Shown here piece by piece: positions 1 through 7,321 of a DNA stretch of 64,000 nucleotides; positions within the stretch are counted from its first letter, which is position 1; each line of letters opens with the position of its first letter. The stretch comes from Fimbriimonadales bacterium (lineage in GTDB: Bacteria > Armatimonadota > Fimbriimonadia > Fimbriimonadales > GBS-DC), in contig JANXAW010000030.1 of the NCBI GenBank assembly GCA_025061985.1, forward strand, positions 30,172 to 94,171, in the 5' to 3' direction. Under the pieces are notes generated by a model. That model did no database searches and was not told the origin of the DNA. It was given only the letters and a program-made list of their open reading frames with translations. The translations under genes were made by a program, and so were the position numbers.

Positions 1-441
1 CCACAAGGGTTCCACACTAATCAGAAACAGCATTCGGGGCTTTCGGCGAGGTGCTTTGCGCCGAATGCGTGCCACATGTATCTGCATCGTGCGCACCAGT
101 TGCTCAGCGGTGCGGGCGGTGCCTGTGGCATGTCCAATTGCGCGGATGAAGGCGTAGAGTTTGTCGAACCGGTTGGGGTTTGCGCTCAGCACGCGCAAGC
201 CCAGTCGCCTTAGCACAGGAATGACGCGCACATTCAGCACATCGTGTGCCACCACCAAGTCAGGCTTAAGGGCGACCACACGCTCTGGGCTGATTTGGTG
301 GTCGCCCACTTTGGGCTTCTGTTTGGCTTCGGGTGGGTAATCGCACAGTTCTGTGACGCCTACCACGCGCTCGCCCAGCCCTAGCGCAAACAGAATCTCA
401 GTGATTGACGGCGCCAGCGACACGATTCGTTGGGCTTGCAT
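1..441 (-). CDS. BtuF/TroA-like ABC transporter substrate-binding protein, 3' end cut by window edge
   Basis: The reverse strand reads openly to the left edge, so the C-terminus lies outside the window and the ORF track missed it. The visible start, MQAQRIVSLAPSITEILFAL, is the hallmark opening of the helical-backbone metal/cobalamin-binding proteins (BtuF, FhuD, TroA class). It continues with a GERVVGVT turn, a PPEAKQKPKVGD segment and PERVVALKPDLVV, all typical of lobe 1. Proteins of this family capture corrinoids or metal chelates for an ABC importer. No signal peptide precedes the ATG at 441, and the frame stays open further upstream without an obvious start, so an exported form from a GTG or TTG is not excluded. 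The ligand cannot be told from the sequence. It lies downstream of rph on the same strand with about 83 nt between them. Confidence 0.75.
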   Translation of the reverse strand, partial: MQAQRIVSLAPSITEILFALGLGERVVGVTELCDYPPEAKQKPKVGDHQISPERVVALKPDLVVAHDVLNVRVIPVLRRLGLRVLSANPNRFDKLYAFIRAIGHATGTARTAEQLVRTMQIHVARIRRKAPRRKPRMLFLISVEPLW

Positions 442-524
442 TTGCCGCAGCGAGAGTGTACCGCACGTTGCGTAGGCGGGTTGCAGGCGCGCAGTAGGGT
501 AATGCGTACGGGCTAGTCGCGAAA

Positions 525-1256
525 TTACTTGTTCAGCACCTGCTCTATCGCTTTGGCTTGCAGTTGGAACACCTGTTGCAGTCCGCTCTGCGCGAGGTCA
601 AGCAGTCGGAGCAGGCGCTCGCGCGAGAAGGGCGCGCCTTCCGCCGTGCCCTGCACCTCTACAAACCGCCCGCGGTCGGTCATCACCACGTTCATATCTA
701 CGGAGGCTTGCACATCCTCTTCGTAGCAGAGGTCTAACAGCTCTTCGTTGCGTACCACGCCCACGCTGATTGCTGCCACGCGCTCTTGGAACGGCAGGCG
801 CGTGATGTAGCCCTGGTCTAACATCCAGCGGCAGGCTTGCGCAAATGCCACGAAGCCGCCTGTGATGCACGCGGTGCGCGTGCCCCCATCGGCTTGGATA
901 ACATCGCAGTCTAAGGTAATCGTGCGTTCGCCCAGCAGGGAGAGGTCAACAACGGCGCGAATAGCGCGCCCAATTAGACGCTGGATTTCCATCGTGCGCC
1001 CCGAGGGGGCGCCGCGAGCCACTTCGCGCTGGTTGCGCTGCTTGCCCGCGCGAGGGATCATGCTGTACTCCGCTGTAACCCAGCCGCTTCCTGTGCCCTT
1101 GAGAAAGGGGGGCGTCTTGTCCTCTACTGTGGCAGTGATAACGACGCGCGTGTTGCCCATCGTAATCAGGCAGGAGCCTTCTGCAAAGGGGTGGAAACCT
1201 GGCTCGAACACGATCGGGCGCAGTTCGTCGGGTGCTCTACCATCCACTCGTCGCAT
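525..1256 (-). CDS. rph: Ribonuclease PH
   Basis: This is a full-length 243-residue RNase PH, the phosphorolytic 3'-5' exoribonuclease that trims tRNA 3' ends. The N-terminus MRRVDGRAPDELRPI and the block GWVTAEYSMIPRA followed by a basic REVARGAPSGRTMEIQRLIGR region are family signatures; the latter binds phosphate and RNA. DCDVIQADGGTRTACITG is the catalytic-core motif. The length is normal for a single-domain bacterial enzyme. No Shine-Dalgarno sequence precedes the ATG; a TATCCT hexamer lies 10 nt upstream, so the message may be leaderless. The Wzi-like gene sits 17 nt upstream on the same strand but is functionally unrelated. Confidence 0.97.
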   Translation of the reverse strand: MRRVDGRAPDELRPIVFEPGFHPFAEGSCLITMGNTRVVITATVEDKTPPFLKGTGSGWVTAEYSMIPRAGKQRNQREVARGAPSGRTMEIQRLIGRAIRAVVDLSLLGERTITLDCDVIQADGGTRTACITGGFVAFAQACRWMLDQGYITRLPFQERVAAISVGVVRNEELLDLCYEEDVQASVDMNVVMTDRGRFVEVQGTAEGAPFSRERLLRLLDLAQSGLQQVFQLQAKAIEQVLNK

Positions 1257-1273
1257 AGCGCGGTATAGGATAC

Positions 1274-2626
1274 CTAAAACAAGGCAGTTGCTTGCAGGAA
1301 CCAGCCCGCGCGTACCTCAGGCGGACCATTATCGCGCAAATAGCTGGCGCGGTAGCGCAGCGCGAGCATGGCGCTTTCTGCCACTTGATAGCCAACAATC
1401 AGCTCTAAGGTGTAGCCGCGTGCCCCTGCTCGGTACTCGTGGAAGCGGCGCAGCGTGGCGTAGTCGACTGCGCCCACCCAGCGCCCCGACTCGTGTTCTG
1501 CTCGCACGTAGAAGCCGATGCGGTTCGCCCCTATCGGATGTCCCATCGGCAAGCCTTTGTAGAAGTAGGCGTAGCGAGGCGCGTGTCCTGAAGCGTCATA
1601 CACGCCCCCTGTGGGCGTGCCGTCGGAGCGCACCAGCTCCATAACTAAGCGTGTGCGGGGGGTGGGATGCAGGCGTAGTCCTATCAGCGTAGCGACTTTG
1701 CGGGGCGTTATCGGGGCACCACCAAATGCTGTAGGAGCGCGGAAGTCGTCCAGTAGCCAGAACAGATAGGCACGGTTTTGCTCACTGAGTTTGTAGACTA
1801 CGCCTACCTCCGCCAAGTAGTTGAACCATCCAGAGGCACGCGGAGCTTCTGAAAACCATTTCTGGTAGAGGTAGTAAGGCACAAGTTGGCTTAGGGCGCC
1901 TGTAGGCAGGTCTAATGCCTTGAACGCTTCGGCGAGCGAGAGGCTCCAGCGTGCGTTTAGTTCGCGTTCAAAGCGTCGTGCGCCCCACCAGGTCGTTGCC
2001 CCGTCTTGCTCGAACTGGCAGAGAAACTGTTCTACGTGCCATGTGCCAATAAGAGGCAGGCGCAGTGGGAACTGCACACTGAGGTGTGGAACGGGGGGCA
2101 TCGCGTCGTTGACCAATAGTCCCCCGCTGTAGCCGCCTGCCCAGCGCAGCGTGCTGTAGCCTGCTTGCCACTGCCACGCGCCTGTGCGCAGGGTGAGCTT
2201 GGCGTAGGGGAAGGTATCGAACGCGCGGGCGTTGGTGCGACGACGGGCGTCGCTCCAGACGACTTCCAGTAGGGCACTTGGGCTAAGTGCCCACGCTCCT
2301 ACGATGCGATATTCTCCTGTGGCAGTTTGCCATGCGCTGGCTTGGGGGTAGGCGAAGTAGCTCACTTCTACGCCGAGCCATTGTGTGCCGTGTGGCAAGG
2401 TGGCGCTGCTACCGAGTTTCCAACGCGCAAGGGCTGCGGCGGGCGCTTGGCTGCGCTCGAAAGTGCGCAGGAGTTCGTCGCGCTCGCGTGGCAGTCGTAG
2501 GAGGGCAGCAGGAGTAGGGGCTACGCGCGCGGCCCAGTCGTATAGAGGATCGTCACGTGAGGGCAAGTGCTGCGCTGCTGCCGTAAGTATGCATGCAAGT
2601 GCCCACGCGGTAGCTTGTCGCCTCAA
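1274..2626 (-). CDS. Wzi-like outer-membrane beta-barrel (capsule assembly family)
   Basis: The 450-residue protein has an N-terminal signal-like segment (MRRQATAWALACILTAAAQ), then many alternating aromatic/polar strands, and ends in Phe (FLQATALF), as expected for a barrel inserted by the BAM machinery. The central LRWAGGYSGGLLVNDAMPP resembles the conserved plug region of the Wzi capsule-assembly family, which anchors or organises surface polysaccharide in the outer membrane. The start is a TTG whose last two bases overlap the TGA of the upstream CapD-type gene (TTGA), so the two are probably translationally coupled. That neighbour makes sugar-nucleotide precursors, which fits a surface-polysaccharide role. 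The family call rests on the central motif and overall architecture; any other 18-strand-like barrel remains possible. Confidence 0.65.
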   Translation of the reverse strand: MRRQATAWALACILTAAAQHLPSRDDPLYDWAARVAPTPAALLRLPRERDELLRTFERSQAPAAALARWKLGSSATLPHGTQWLGVEVSYFAYPQASAWQTATGEYRIVGAWALSPSALLEVVWSDARRRTNARAFDTFPYAKLTLRTGAWQWQAGYSTLRWAGGYSGGLLVNDAMPPVPHLSVQFPLRLPLIGTWHVEQFLCQFEQDGATTWWGARRFERELNARWSLSLAEAFKALDLPTGALSQLVPYYLYQKWFSEAPRASGWFNYLAEVGVVYKLSEQNRAYLFWLLDDFRAPTAFGGAPITPRKVATLIGLRLHPTPRTRLVMELVRSDGTPTGGVYDASGHAPRYAYFYKGLPMGHPIGANRIGFYVRAEHESGRWVGAVDYATLRRFHEYRAGARGYTLELIVGYQVAESAMLALRYRASYLRDNGPPEVRAGWFLQATALF

Positions 2627-4533
2627 GACTTAGCGACGCCTCCTCGGAGGGTAGAGTACCTTTTTGCCAGCTTGCCCGTGGCTAACTCCATTAGCATCGT
2701 GCGCGCGGCATCGGCTTGCTCTTTCTCGCATAGCTCCAGCAGCACGCTAAGCTGCTCTTGGAGCCAGTCCCACGGGGGCACTTCGGGCGAGCGCACGCGC
2801 CGAATCTTAGGATGGGGGGTCTCTTCCAGCTGTTCAGTGTCGTAGCATAGCTGTTCGTGCAACTTTTCGCCGGGACGCACGCCTGTGAACACAATCTGGA
2901 TGTCTTGACCGGGCACTAGCCCGTAGAGGCGAATGAGGTCGTGGGCAAGGTCTACAATGCGAATCGGTTCTCCCATATCGAGGATGTAAATATCGCCGTG
3001 GCTGCTAAACGACCCAACTCGCAAGATGAGGTGGACGGCTTCGTTGACGCTCATAAAATAGCGCTGCATCTCTGGGTGGGTGATACGCACTGGTCCGCCC
3101 TGCTCGATTTGCGCTTGGAGCGTGGGGATTAGGCTACCGCGACTGCCTAGTACGTTGCCAAATCGGACGATTGCGAACTCGGTATCGCTTTCGCGGGCAA
3201 GGGAGCTTACGATAATCTCACCTACACGCTTGGTTGCCCCCATTACGCTCACGGGATCAACGGCTTTATCGGTGGAAATGTAAACGAATCGGCGCACCTT
3301 GTGCCGATGCGCTGTTTCTGCCATCACCCACGTGCCTAAGACGTTGTTTTTGATGGCTTCGACTAGGTTTGCTTCCATCAAGGGAACATGCTTGTGCGCC
3401 GCGGCGTGGAATACCAGGGTGGGCTGTTCCTTGCGGAACACGGCTTCAATGCGGGTGGCGTCGCGCACGTCGGCGATGATGCATTCGGGTTCGTAGTCGT
3501 AGCGCGTGCGCAGCTCTTGTTCGATTTGGTAGATGCTGTTTTCCCCTTTGCCCAGGAGGATAAGGCGTGCGGGTCCGAAGTCTGCGATTTGGCGTGCTAG
3601 TTCGCTTCCGATGGAGCCGCCCGCGCCAGTAATCAAAACGCGCTCGCCTGCGATGTATTCTGCTACGGGGCGCAGGTCGAACTGCACAGGAGCACGGCGC
3701 AGCAAATCTTCGATGTTGATTTCGCGGATGCGCGCGAGTTTGAAATTTCCGTTGAGAGGTTGGAGCGAGGGCACGATTTGCACGCGCGTGTTGGTCGGTC
3801 GGCAGAGGTTATACACGCGCCGAACGAGGTTGCCATCCGCAGAGGCGTCGGCGATAATCACATCGTGAATGCCATGCTCAGCGATGAGGCGCGGGATGTC
3901 TTCGATGGTGCCTAACCAGGGGTAGCCGTGGATTCGAAGCGATTGCTTGTTTAGGTCATTGTCTACAAAGCCCACCACACGCACTTCGGCGTGGTGATTG
4001 CGCTGGATCTCGCGCATCACCACTTCCCCCATGTCGCCCCCGCCCACGATGAGGGCGCGTCGTCGGGGCGACTGATGACGAGAGTAGGCGATGTACCAAT
4101 CGTACATCCGGCGCCATAGGCGCGGTGCTGACACCATTGTAGTTGCCAGAAAGCCAAACAGCACCCACTCCGCCGAAGAAAATGGGCGTTTTGCCCAGTG
4201 TGCAAATGCCAATAGCCCAATCAGGCACAGCACGCTTAGCCCTATACCTACCTTCAGCAAGTGAAACAGCTCCGTGATTCCTGCGTAGCGGCTGTGCACT
4301 CGATACAGCCCGTAGCAAAAGAGGGCGCAAACGCCAGCGACAGAAAGCAATGGGGCACACCACTGAAGCAAAAGCACATCTTGCGCCGTGTAGCGGAAGT
4401 CACGCACTAAGCCTACACTTAGTACCAAAGCGGTGGAGAGCAAAAGCACATCAGTTGCTACCGCTCGCAAGAGCGTTGCCCAGCGCTGCGGAGGTACTTG
4501 GCGCAGCCACTCCCACCGGCTTTTGTTTTGCAA
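2623..4533 (-). CDS. CapD/WbpM-type membrane-bound nucleotide-sugar 4,6-dehydratase
   Basis: This 636-residue protein has four hydrophobic segments in the first 130 residues, then a Rossmann-like CoA-binding-type domain (VGGGDMGEVVMREI), then an extended SDR domain. The SDR has the NAD-binding ITGAGGSIGSELARQI and a STDKAVDPVSVMGATKRVGE active-site block in which Met replaces the usual Tyr, as in inverting UDP-GlcNAc 4,6-dehydratases and WbpM. Such enzymes initiate synthesis of deoxy-amino sugars for O-antigen, capsule or glycoproteins at the inner membrane. The start is TTG with GGAGGGAG just upstream. A TTGATA-17 bp-TATAAT promoter lies about 50 nt further up. The downstream Wzi-like barrel overlaps its stop codon. 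The exact sugar product cannot be determined. Confidence 0.9.
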   Translation of the reverse strand: MQNKSRWEWLRQVPPQRWATLLRAVATDVLLLSTALVLSVGLVRDFRYTAQDVLLLQWCAPLLSVAGVCALFCYGLYRVHSRYAGITELFHLLKVGIGLSVLCLIGLLAFAHWAKRPFSSAEWVLFGFLATTMVSAPRLWRRMYDWYIAYSRHQSPRRRALIVGGGDMGEVVMREIQRNHHAEVRVVGFVDNDLNKQSLRIHGYPWLGTIEDIPRLIAEHGIHDVIIADASADGNLVRRVYNLCRPTNTRVQIVPSLQPLNGNFKLARIREINIEDLLRRAPVQFDLRPVAEYIAGERVLITGAGGSIGSELARQIADFGPARLILLGKGENSIYQIEQELRTRYDYEPECIIADVRDATRIEAVFRKEQPTLVFHAAAHKHVPLMEANLVEAIKNNVLGTWVMAETAHRHKVRRFVYISTDKAVDPVSVMGATKRVGEIIVSSLARESDTEFAIVRFGNVLGSRGSLIPTLQAQIEQGGPVRITHPEMQRYFMSVNEAVHLILRVGSFSSHGDIYILDMGEPIRIVDLAHDLIRLYGLVPGQDIQIVFTGVRPGEKLHEQLCYDTEQLEETPHPKIRRVRSPEVPPWDWLQEQLSVLLELCEKEQADAARTMLMELATGKLAKRYSTLRGGVAKS

Positions 4534-4585
4534 GGTCTCCCTCCGTAGATGTGCGTGCTCCTATTAGCCTACCCCTTGCTCCGCA

Positions 4586-4614
4586 ATTATACCTAACCCC
4601 CTTAGGCCTATCAA
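4586..4614 (-). promoter_or_regulatory. Sigma-70-type promoter for the CapD/Wzi pair
   Basis: On the reverse strand TTGATA (4609-4614) and TATAAT (4586-4591) are separated by 17 bp. They drive a leader of about 45 nt that carries GGAGGGAG before the TTG start of the dehydratase. This is one of the best consensus promoters in the window. Confidence 0.75.
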
Positions 4615-4659
4615 CCCCCACCACTGCTGTTTTCTTGCTTGTGCTTGCTCGCCGTAGGG

Positions 4660-4665
4660 TATAAT
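4660..4665 (+). promoter_or_regulatory. -10 element for tRNA-Ser(GGA)
   Basis: A perfect TATAAT lies 10 bp before the mature 5' end of the tRNA. Only weak -35 candidates are visible (TTGCTT at 4635-4640, 19 bp spacing). Confidence 0.55.
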
Positions 4666-4675
4666 TTTGATGCGT

Positions 4676-4768
4676 GGAGCGGTGCCCGAGTGGCTGAAGG
4701 GACACGACTGGAAATCGTGTAGGCTCCGATGAGGGGTCTCGTGGGTTCGAATCCCACCCGCTCCGCCA
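4676..4768 (+). tRNA. tRNA-Ser (GGA)
   Basis: The 93-nt sequence folds as a class II tRNA. The acceptor stem is GGAGCGG/CCGCTCC, the anticodon stem encloses CTGGAAA with anticodon GGA, and there is a long variable arm and a GTTCGAATC T-loop. The CCA end is encoded. The ORF track's upstream start for the next gene lies inside this tRNA and is therefore wrong. Confidence 0.95.
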
Positions 4769-4803
4769 TAAGGCTTTGCTTATTAGGTGCTCAGGAGTGC
4801 CCT

Positions 4804-5889
4804 ATGAAAGGAGCGCAGCGAGTCTGGCTTGTGGTGGGGTTGGCGCTGCTGGTGCCCCTTGCGCTTGCCACCGAAGTTCGGATTGTCAGCTGGAACATTG
4901 CGCGTGCGGTTGGCGCGAACAACCCCCGAAGTGGCCAAGCCCCGTTTGTAGCCAAAACGCTCAACTACCTCCGCCCTGATATCATCGTGCTGCAGGAAGT
5001 TGGTGGCGATACGCGCGTCAGTTGGAACGCTTTCGCTCAGGAAGCGGCATTAGACGCTTTCGTGCGCAATAACCTCACTTACTTAGGCACAAATCCTCAG
5101 CGCAACCGCGATTACTACCTGTATGTGAACCGCCTAAGCGATGGTTGGGTGAGCAACGCGATTATCAGTCTCTACCCGTTCCGCACCATTACGGATGTAA
5201 GCATTGGGGCGCCCTATCGGGGGCTAACTATCGGGCTGATTGATGTGCCAGGCACAAATGGGCTGGGCGTGTTTGGAGTGCACTTTGATTCAGGGGGCGA
5301 CGACGGGAGCAGTGCGCGTCGCCAAACGAACGCGGAAAACACGCGCAACCAAGTGCGCAATTGGCGTCTTCGCAATCGGAACTCCGCCTATGTGCTGGGA
5401 GGCGATTTGAATGAGAACGAAGACCCCGACCTAAACCCCGTTCGAGCCATCAACTCCACTCTGCCTGATGGGCGGCTGTATGCTCCGATTAGCACGGTAA
5501 TGTCTGCGCGTTTGCGGGATCCTGTGCCAGTGGATGCCTTAGGGGGTAAGCGCACGTGGCGTGTGGCAGACACGAACTCAGCGTTGCGCCATCGATTTGA
5601 CTATCTGTTGGTATCGCCGACTGAACCTGGGCGCGATCGGATTGTGGTGCTGGAAGCGTCTCTATTCAATACGCGCCGCTTTCCTGCGGGGCAGCTGCCT
5701 CCCGGCTTTGCGATCACAGATAGCCAGAACGCCTCTGACCACACGGCGGTGTTTCTGCATGTGCGCATTGATAGGTGGCGAAGCCTGCCAGGGGGCGGGG
5801 GCGAATGGGTGCCCGAGCCTGGCACACTGCTGATCTTAGTGGTGTTTACAGGCGGTGCGCTTTACTGGCGTCGCTCTTGGGCGCGCTAA
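4804..5889 (+). CDS. Secreted endonuclease/exonuclease/phosphatase-family protein with PEP-CTERM anchor
   Basis: The ATG at 4804 follows AGGAGT by 5 nt and opens a 361-residue protein with a signal peptide (WLVVGLALLVPLALA). The DNase I-like fold motifs appear in order: IVSWNIA, LQEVGG with the metal-binding Glu, HFDSGG, GGDLNENEDPD and a terminal SDHTAVF with the catalytic Asp-His. Members hydrolyse phosphodiesters in nucleic acids, lipids or inositol phosphates; the substrate here is unknown. The C-terminus VPEPGTLLILVVFTGGALYWRRSW is a textbook PEP-CTERM signal (VPEP, one TM helix, basic tail) recognised by exosortases, so the enzyme is probably sorted to the envelope or the exopolysaccharide. 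No exosortase gene is in the window. Its stop overlaps that of the convergent aminotransferase by 3 nt. Confidence 0.88.
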   Translation: MKGAQRVWLVVGLALLVPLALATEVRIVSWNIARAVGANNPRSGQAPFVAKTLNYLRPDIIVLQEVGGDTRVSWNAFAQEAALDAFVRNNLTYLGTNPQRNRDYYLYVNRLSDGWVSNAIISLYPFRTITDVSIGAPYRGLTIGLIDVPGTNGLGVFGVHFDSGGDDGSSARRQTNAENTRNQVRNWRLRNRNSAYVLGGDLNENEDPDLNPVRAINSTLPDGRLYAPISTVMSARLRDPVPVDALGGKRTWRVADTNSALRHRFDYLLVSPTEPGRDRIVVLEASLFNTRRFPAGQLPPGFAITDSQNASDHTAVFLHVRIDRWRSLPGGGGEWVPEPGTLLILVVFTGGALYWRRSWAR

Positions 5890-7160
5890 GCAAGCACTGC
5901 TTGTACCAGCTCGCGAGCAACCGCTACCGACTCGGCGAACACTTGCAGCGCGAACTCGGCATCGCGTTCGGTGATAATCAGGGGCGGCTCCATGCGAATG
6001 ACCTTGGGGTTGTTCAGGGTGTAGGCAGCGATCACGCCCCGCTGGATCATGTTGGTGATGGTCAGCTCGCCGTAGTCGGCTTCGTGGAACTCCACGCCGA
6101 TCATTAGCCCGCGCCCGCGTACTTCTTGGATGAAGTCGGGGTACTCGGCTTGCACTTGGCGCAGCCCGTGCAGTAGTTTCGCGCCGATGTGTCGAGCGTT
6201 CTCTACCAGCCCCTCCTGCTCAATAACCTCTAGTGCTGCCAGTCCCGCCGCACATGCCAGCTCGTTGCCTCCGAAGGTGCTGGTGTGCAGCAGGGGGTTC
6301 TCGCCGAACATCTCTTCCCACAGCTTAGGTGTTGCCGAGAAGGAGCCGATGGGCATTACGCCTCCGCCTAGCGACTTAGCTAAGGTCACGACATCGGGCT
6401 GCACGCCCGAATGCTCCACGCCCCAGAGCTTGCCAGTGCGCCCCAAGCCGGTTTGCACCTCATCCACAATCAGCACGGCGTTGTAGCGGTCGCATAGTTC
6501 ACGCAAGCGTGGGAGGTAGTCGTCGGGGGGCACGCGAATCCCGCCCTCGCCCTGAATAGGCTCTACGATGACGGCTGCGGTATGTTCATCGAGGTGAGCA
6601 GCCACGGCGTCGGCGTCGCCGTATGGCACGTGCACAAACCCAGGCAGCAGAGGCTCAAACGGCTTGCGGTAGACCTCGCGCCCGCTGGCAGAGAGACTGC
6701 CCAGTGTTTTGCCGTGATAGCTGCCAATGGTACTGATTATTTTCACGCGCCCAGTGGCTTTGCGGGCAAGCTTGATGGCGCCTTCTACGGCTTCTGCGCC
6801 TGAGTTGCAGAAGAAGGTGCATTCAATCGCGCCAGGCAGAAGCTGCGCAAGCTTCTCAGCCAACTTCGCTTGAGGGGCATTGAACATGATTTTGCTGGGC
6901 ATCGGCATCAGGTCCAGTTGGCGTTTGACGGCTTCCACCACTTTGGGGTGGCGGTGCCCCAGTGCGAACATCCCATAACCGCCCAGGAAGTCCAAAAACT
7001 TGCGCCCCTGTGCATCCCAGATGTATGCGCCTTCGGCGTACCATTCCACGCCCAGCCCCGCAAAACGCAAAACCTTCGCCAAGCCGGGGTTGAGGTAGCG
7101 CTCGGTAAGTTCGGCGATTGTTTCCGTGAAGGCTTCAGGATTTTCAGGGAAAGGCACCAT
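5886..7160 (-). CDS. Class III PLP-dependent aminotransferase (putrescine/ornithine aminotransferase-like)
   Basis: The protein is a complete fold-type I class III transaminase of 424 residues. FFCNSGAEAVEGAIKLARKATGR binds the cofactor phosphate, SYHGKTLG packs on the PLP ring, VIVEPIQGEGG and LIVDEVQTGLGRTG provide the Asp for the pyridine nitrogen, and TLAKSLGGGVMPIG holds the Schiff-base Lys. The N-terminal extension with RYLNPGLAKVLRF resembles YgjG/PatA putrescine aminotransferases more than acetylornithine enzymes, but substrate assignment is tentative. I chose the ATG at 7160 because GAGGTGG lies 7 nt upstream; the GTG at 7172 in the ORF track would sit within that SD. There is no metabolic partner nearby. 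Confidence 0.85.
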   Translation of the reverse strand: MVPFPENPEAFTETIAELTERYLNPGLAKVLRFAGLGVEWYAEGAYIWDAQGRKFLDFLGGYGMFALGHRHPKVVEAVKRQLDLMPMPSKIMFNAPQAKLAEKLAQLLPGAIECTFFCNSGAEAVEGAIKLARKATGRVKIISTIGSYHGKTLGSLSASGREVYRKPFEPLLPGFVHVPYGDADAVAAHLDEHTAAVIVEPIQGEGGIRVPPDDYLPRLRELCDRYNAVLIVDEVQTGLGRTGKLWGVEHSGVQPDVVTLAKSLGGGVMPIGSFSATPKLWEEMFGENPLLHTSTFGGNELACAAGLAALEVIEQEGLVENARHIGAKLLHGLRQVQAEYPDFIQEVRGRGLMIGVEFHEADYGELTITNMIQRGVIAAYTLNNPKVIRMEPPLIITERDAEFALQVFAESVAVARELVQAVLA

Positions 7161-7243
7161 TGCTTTTTCCACCTCGTTGGGGGATTATACCTGCTCGTGG
7201 GGGCATCGGCATCTGATAAAAACTTCGCGCAGGGGTCTACAAA

Positions 7244-7262
7244 GGGCGCGGGAACCGCGCCC
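7244..7262. repeat. GC-rich palindrome, REP-like copy 1
   Basis: GGGCGCGG-GAA-CCGCGCCC forms a perfect 8-bp stem in the gap between metG and the aminotransferase. A near-identical element is at 17941-17960 in another intergenic gap, so this looks like a dispersed palindromic repeat rather than a dedicated terminator. Confidence 0.55.
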
Positions 7263-7321
7263 CTTCGTGGGTTGGGCGTCTCGCTCGGACGTTGTAGGGG
7301 ACGGCGTTTTGCTTTCTGCGT

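Noticed and set aside
2623-2626. The TTG start of the Wzi-like gene as an annotation error
   Set aside because: No better in-frame start exists before the signal peptide, and the TTGA overlap with the upstream stop gives a coherent coupling.
4729-4803. Track start of the nuclease gene at 4729
   Set aside because: It lies within tRNA-Ser(GGA); the ATG at 4804 has an SD and begins the signal peptide.
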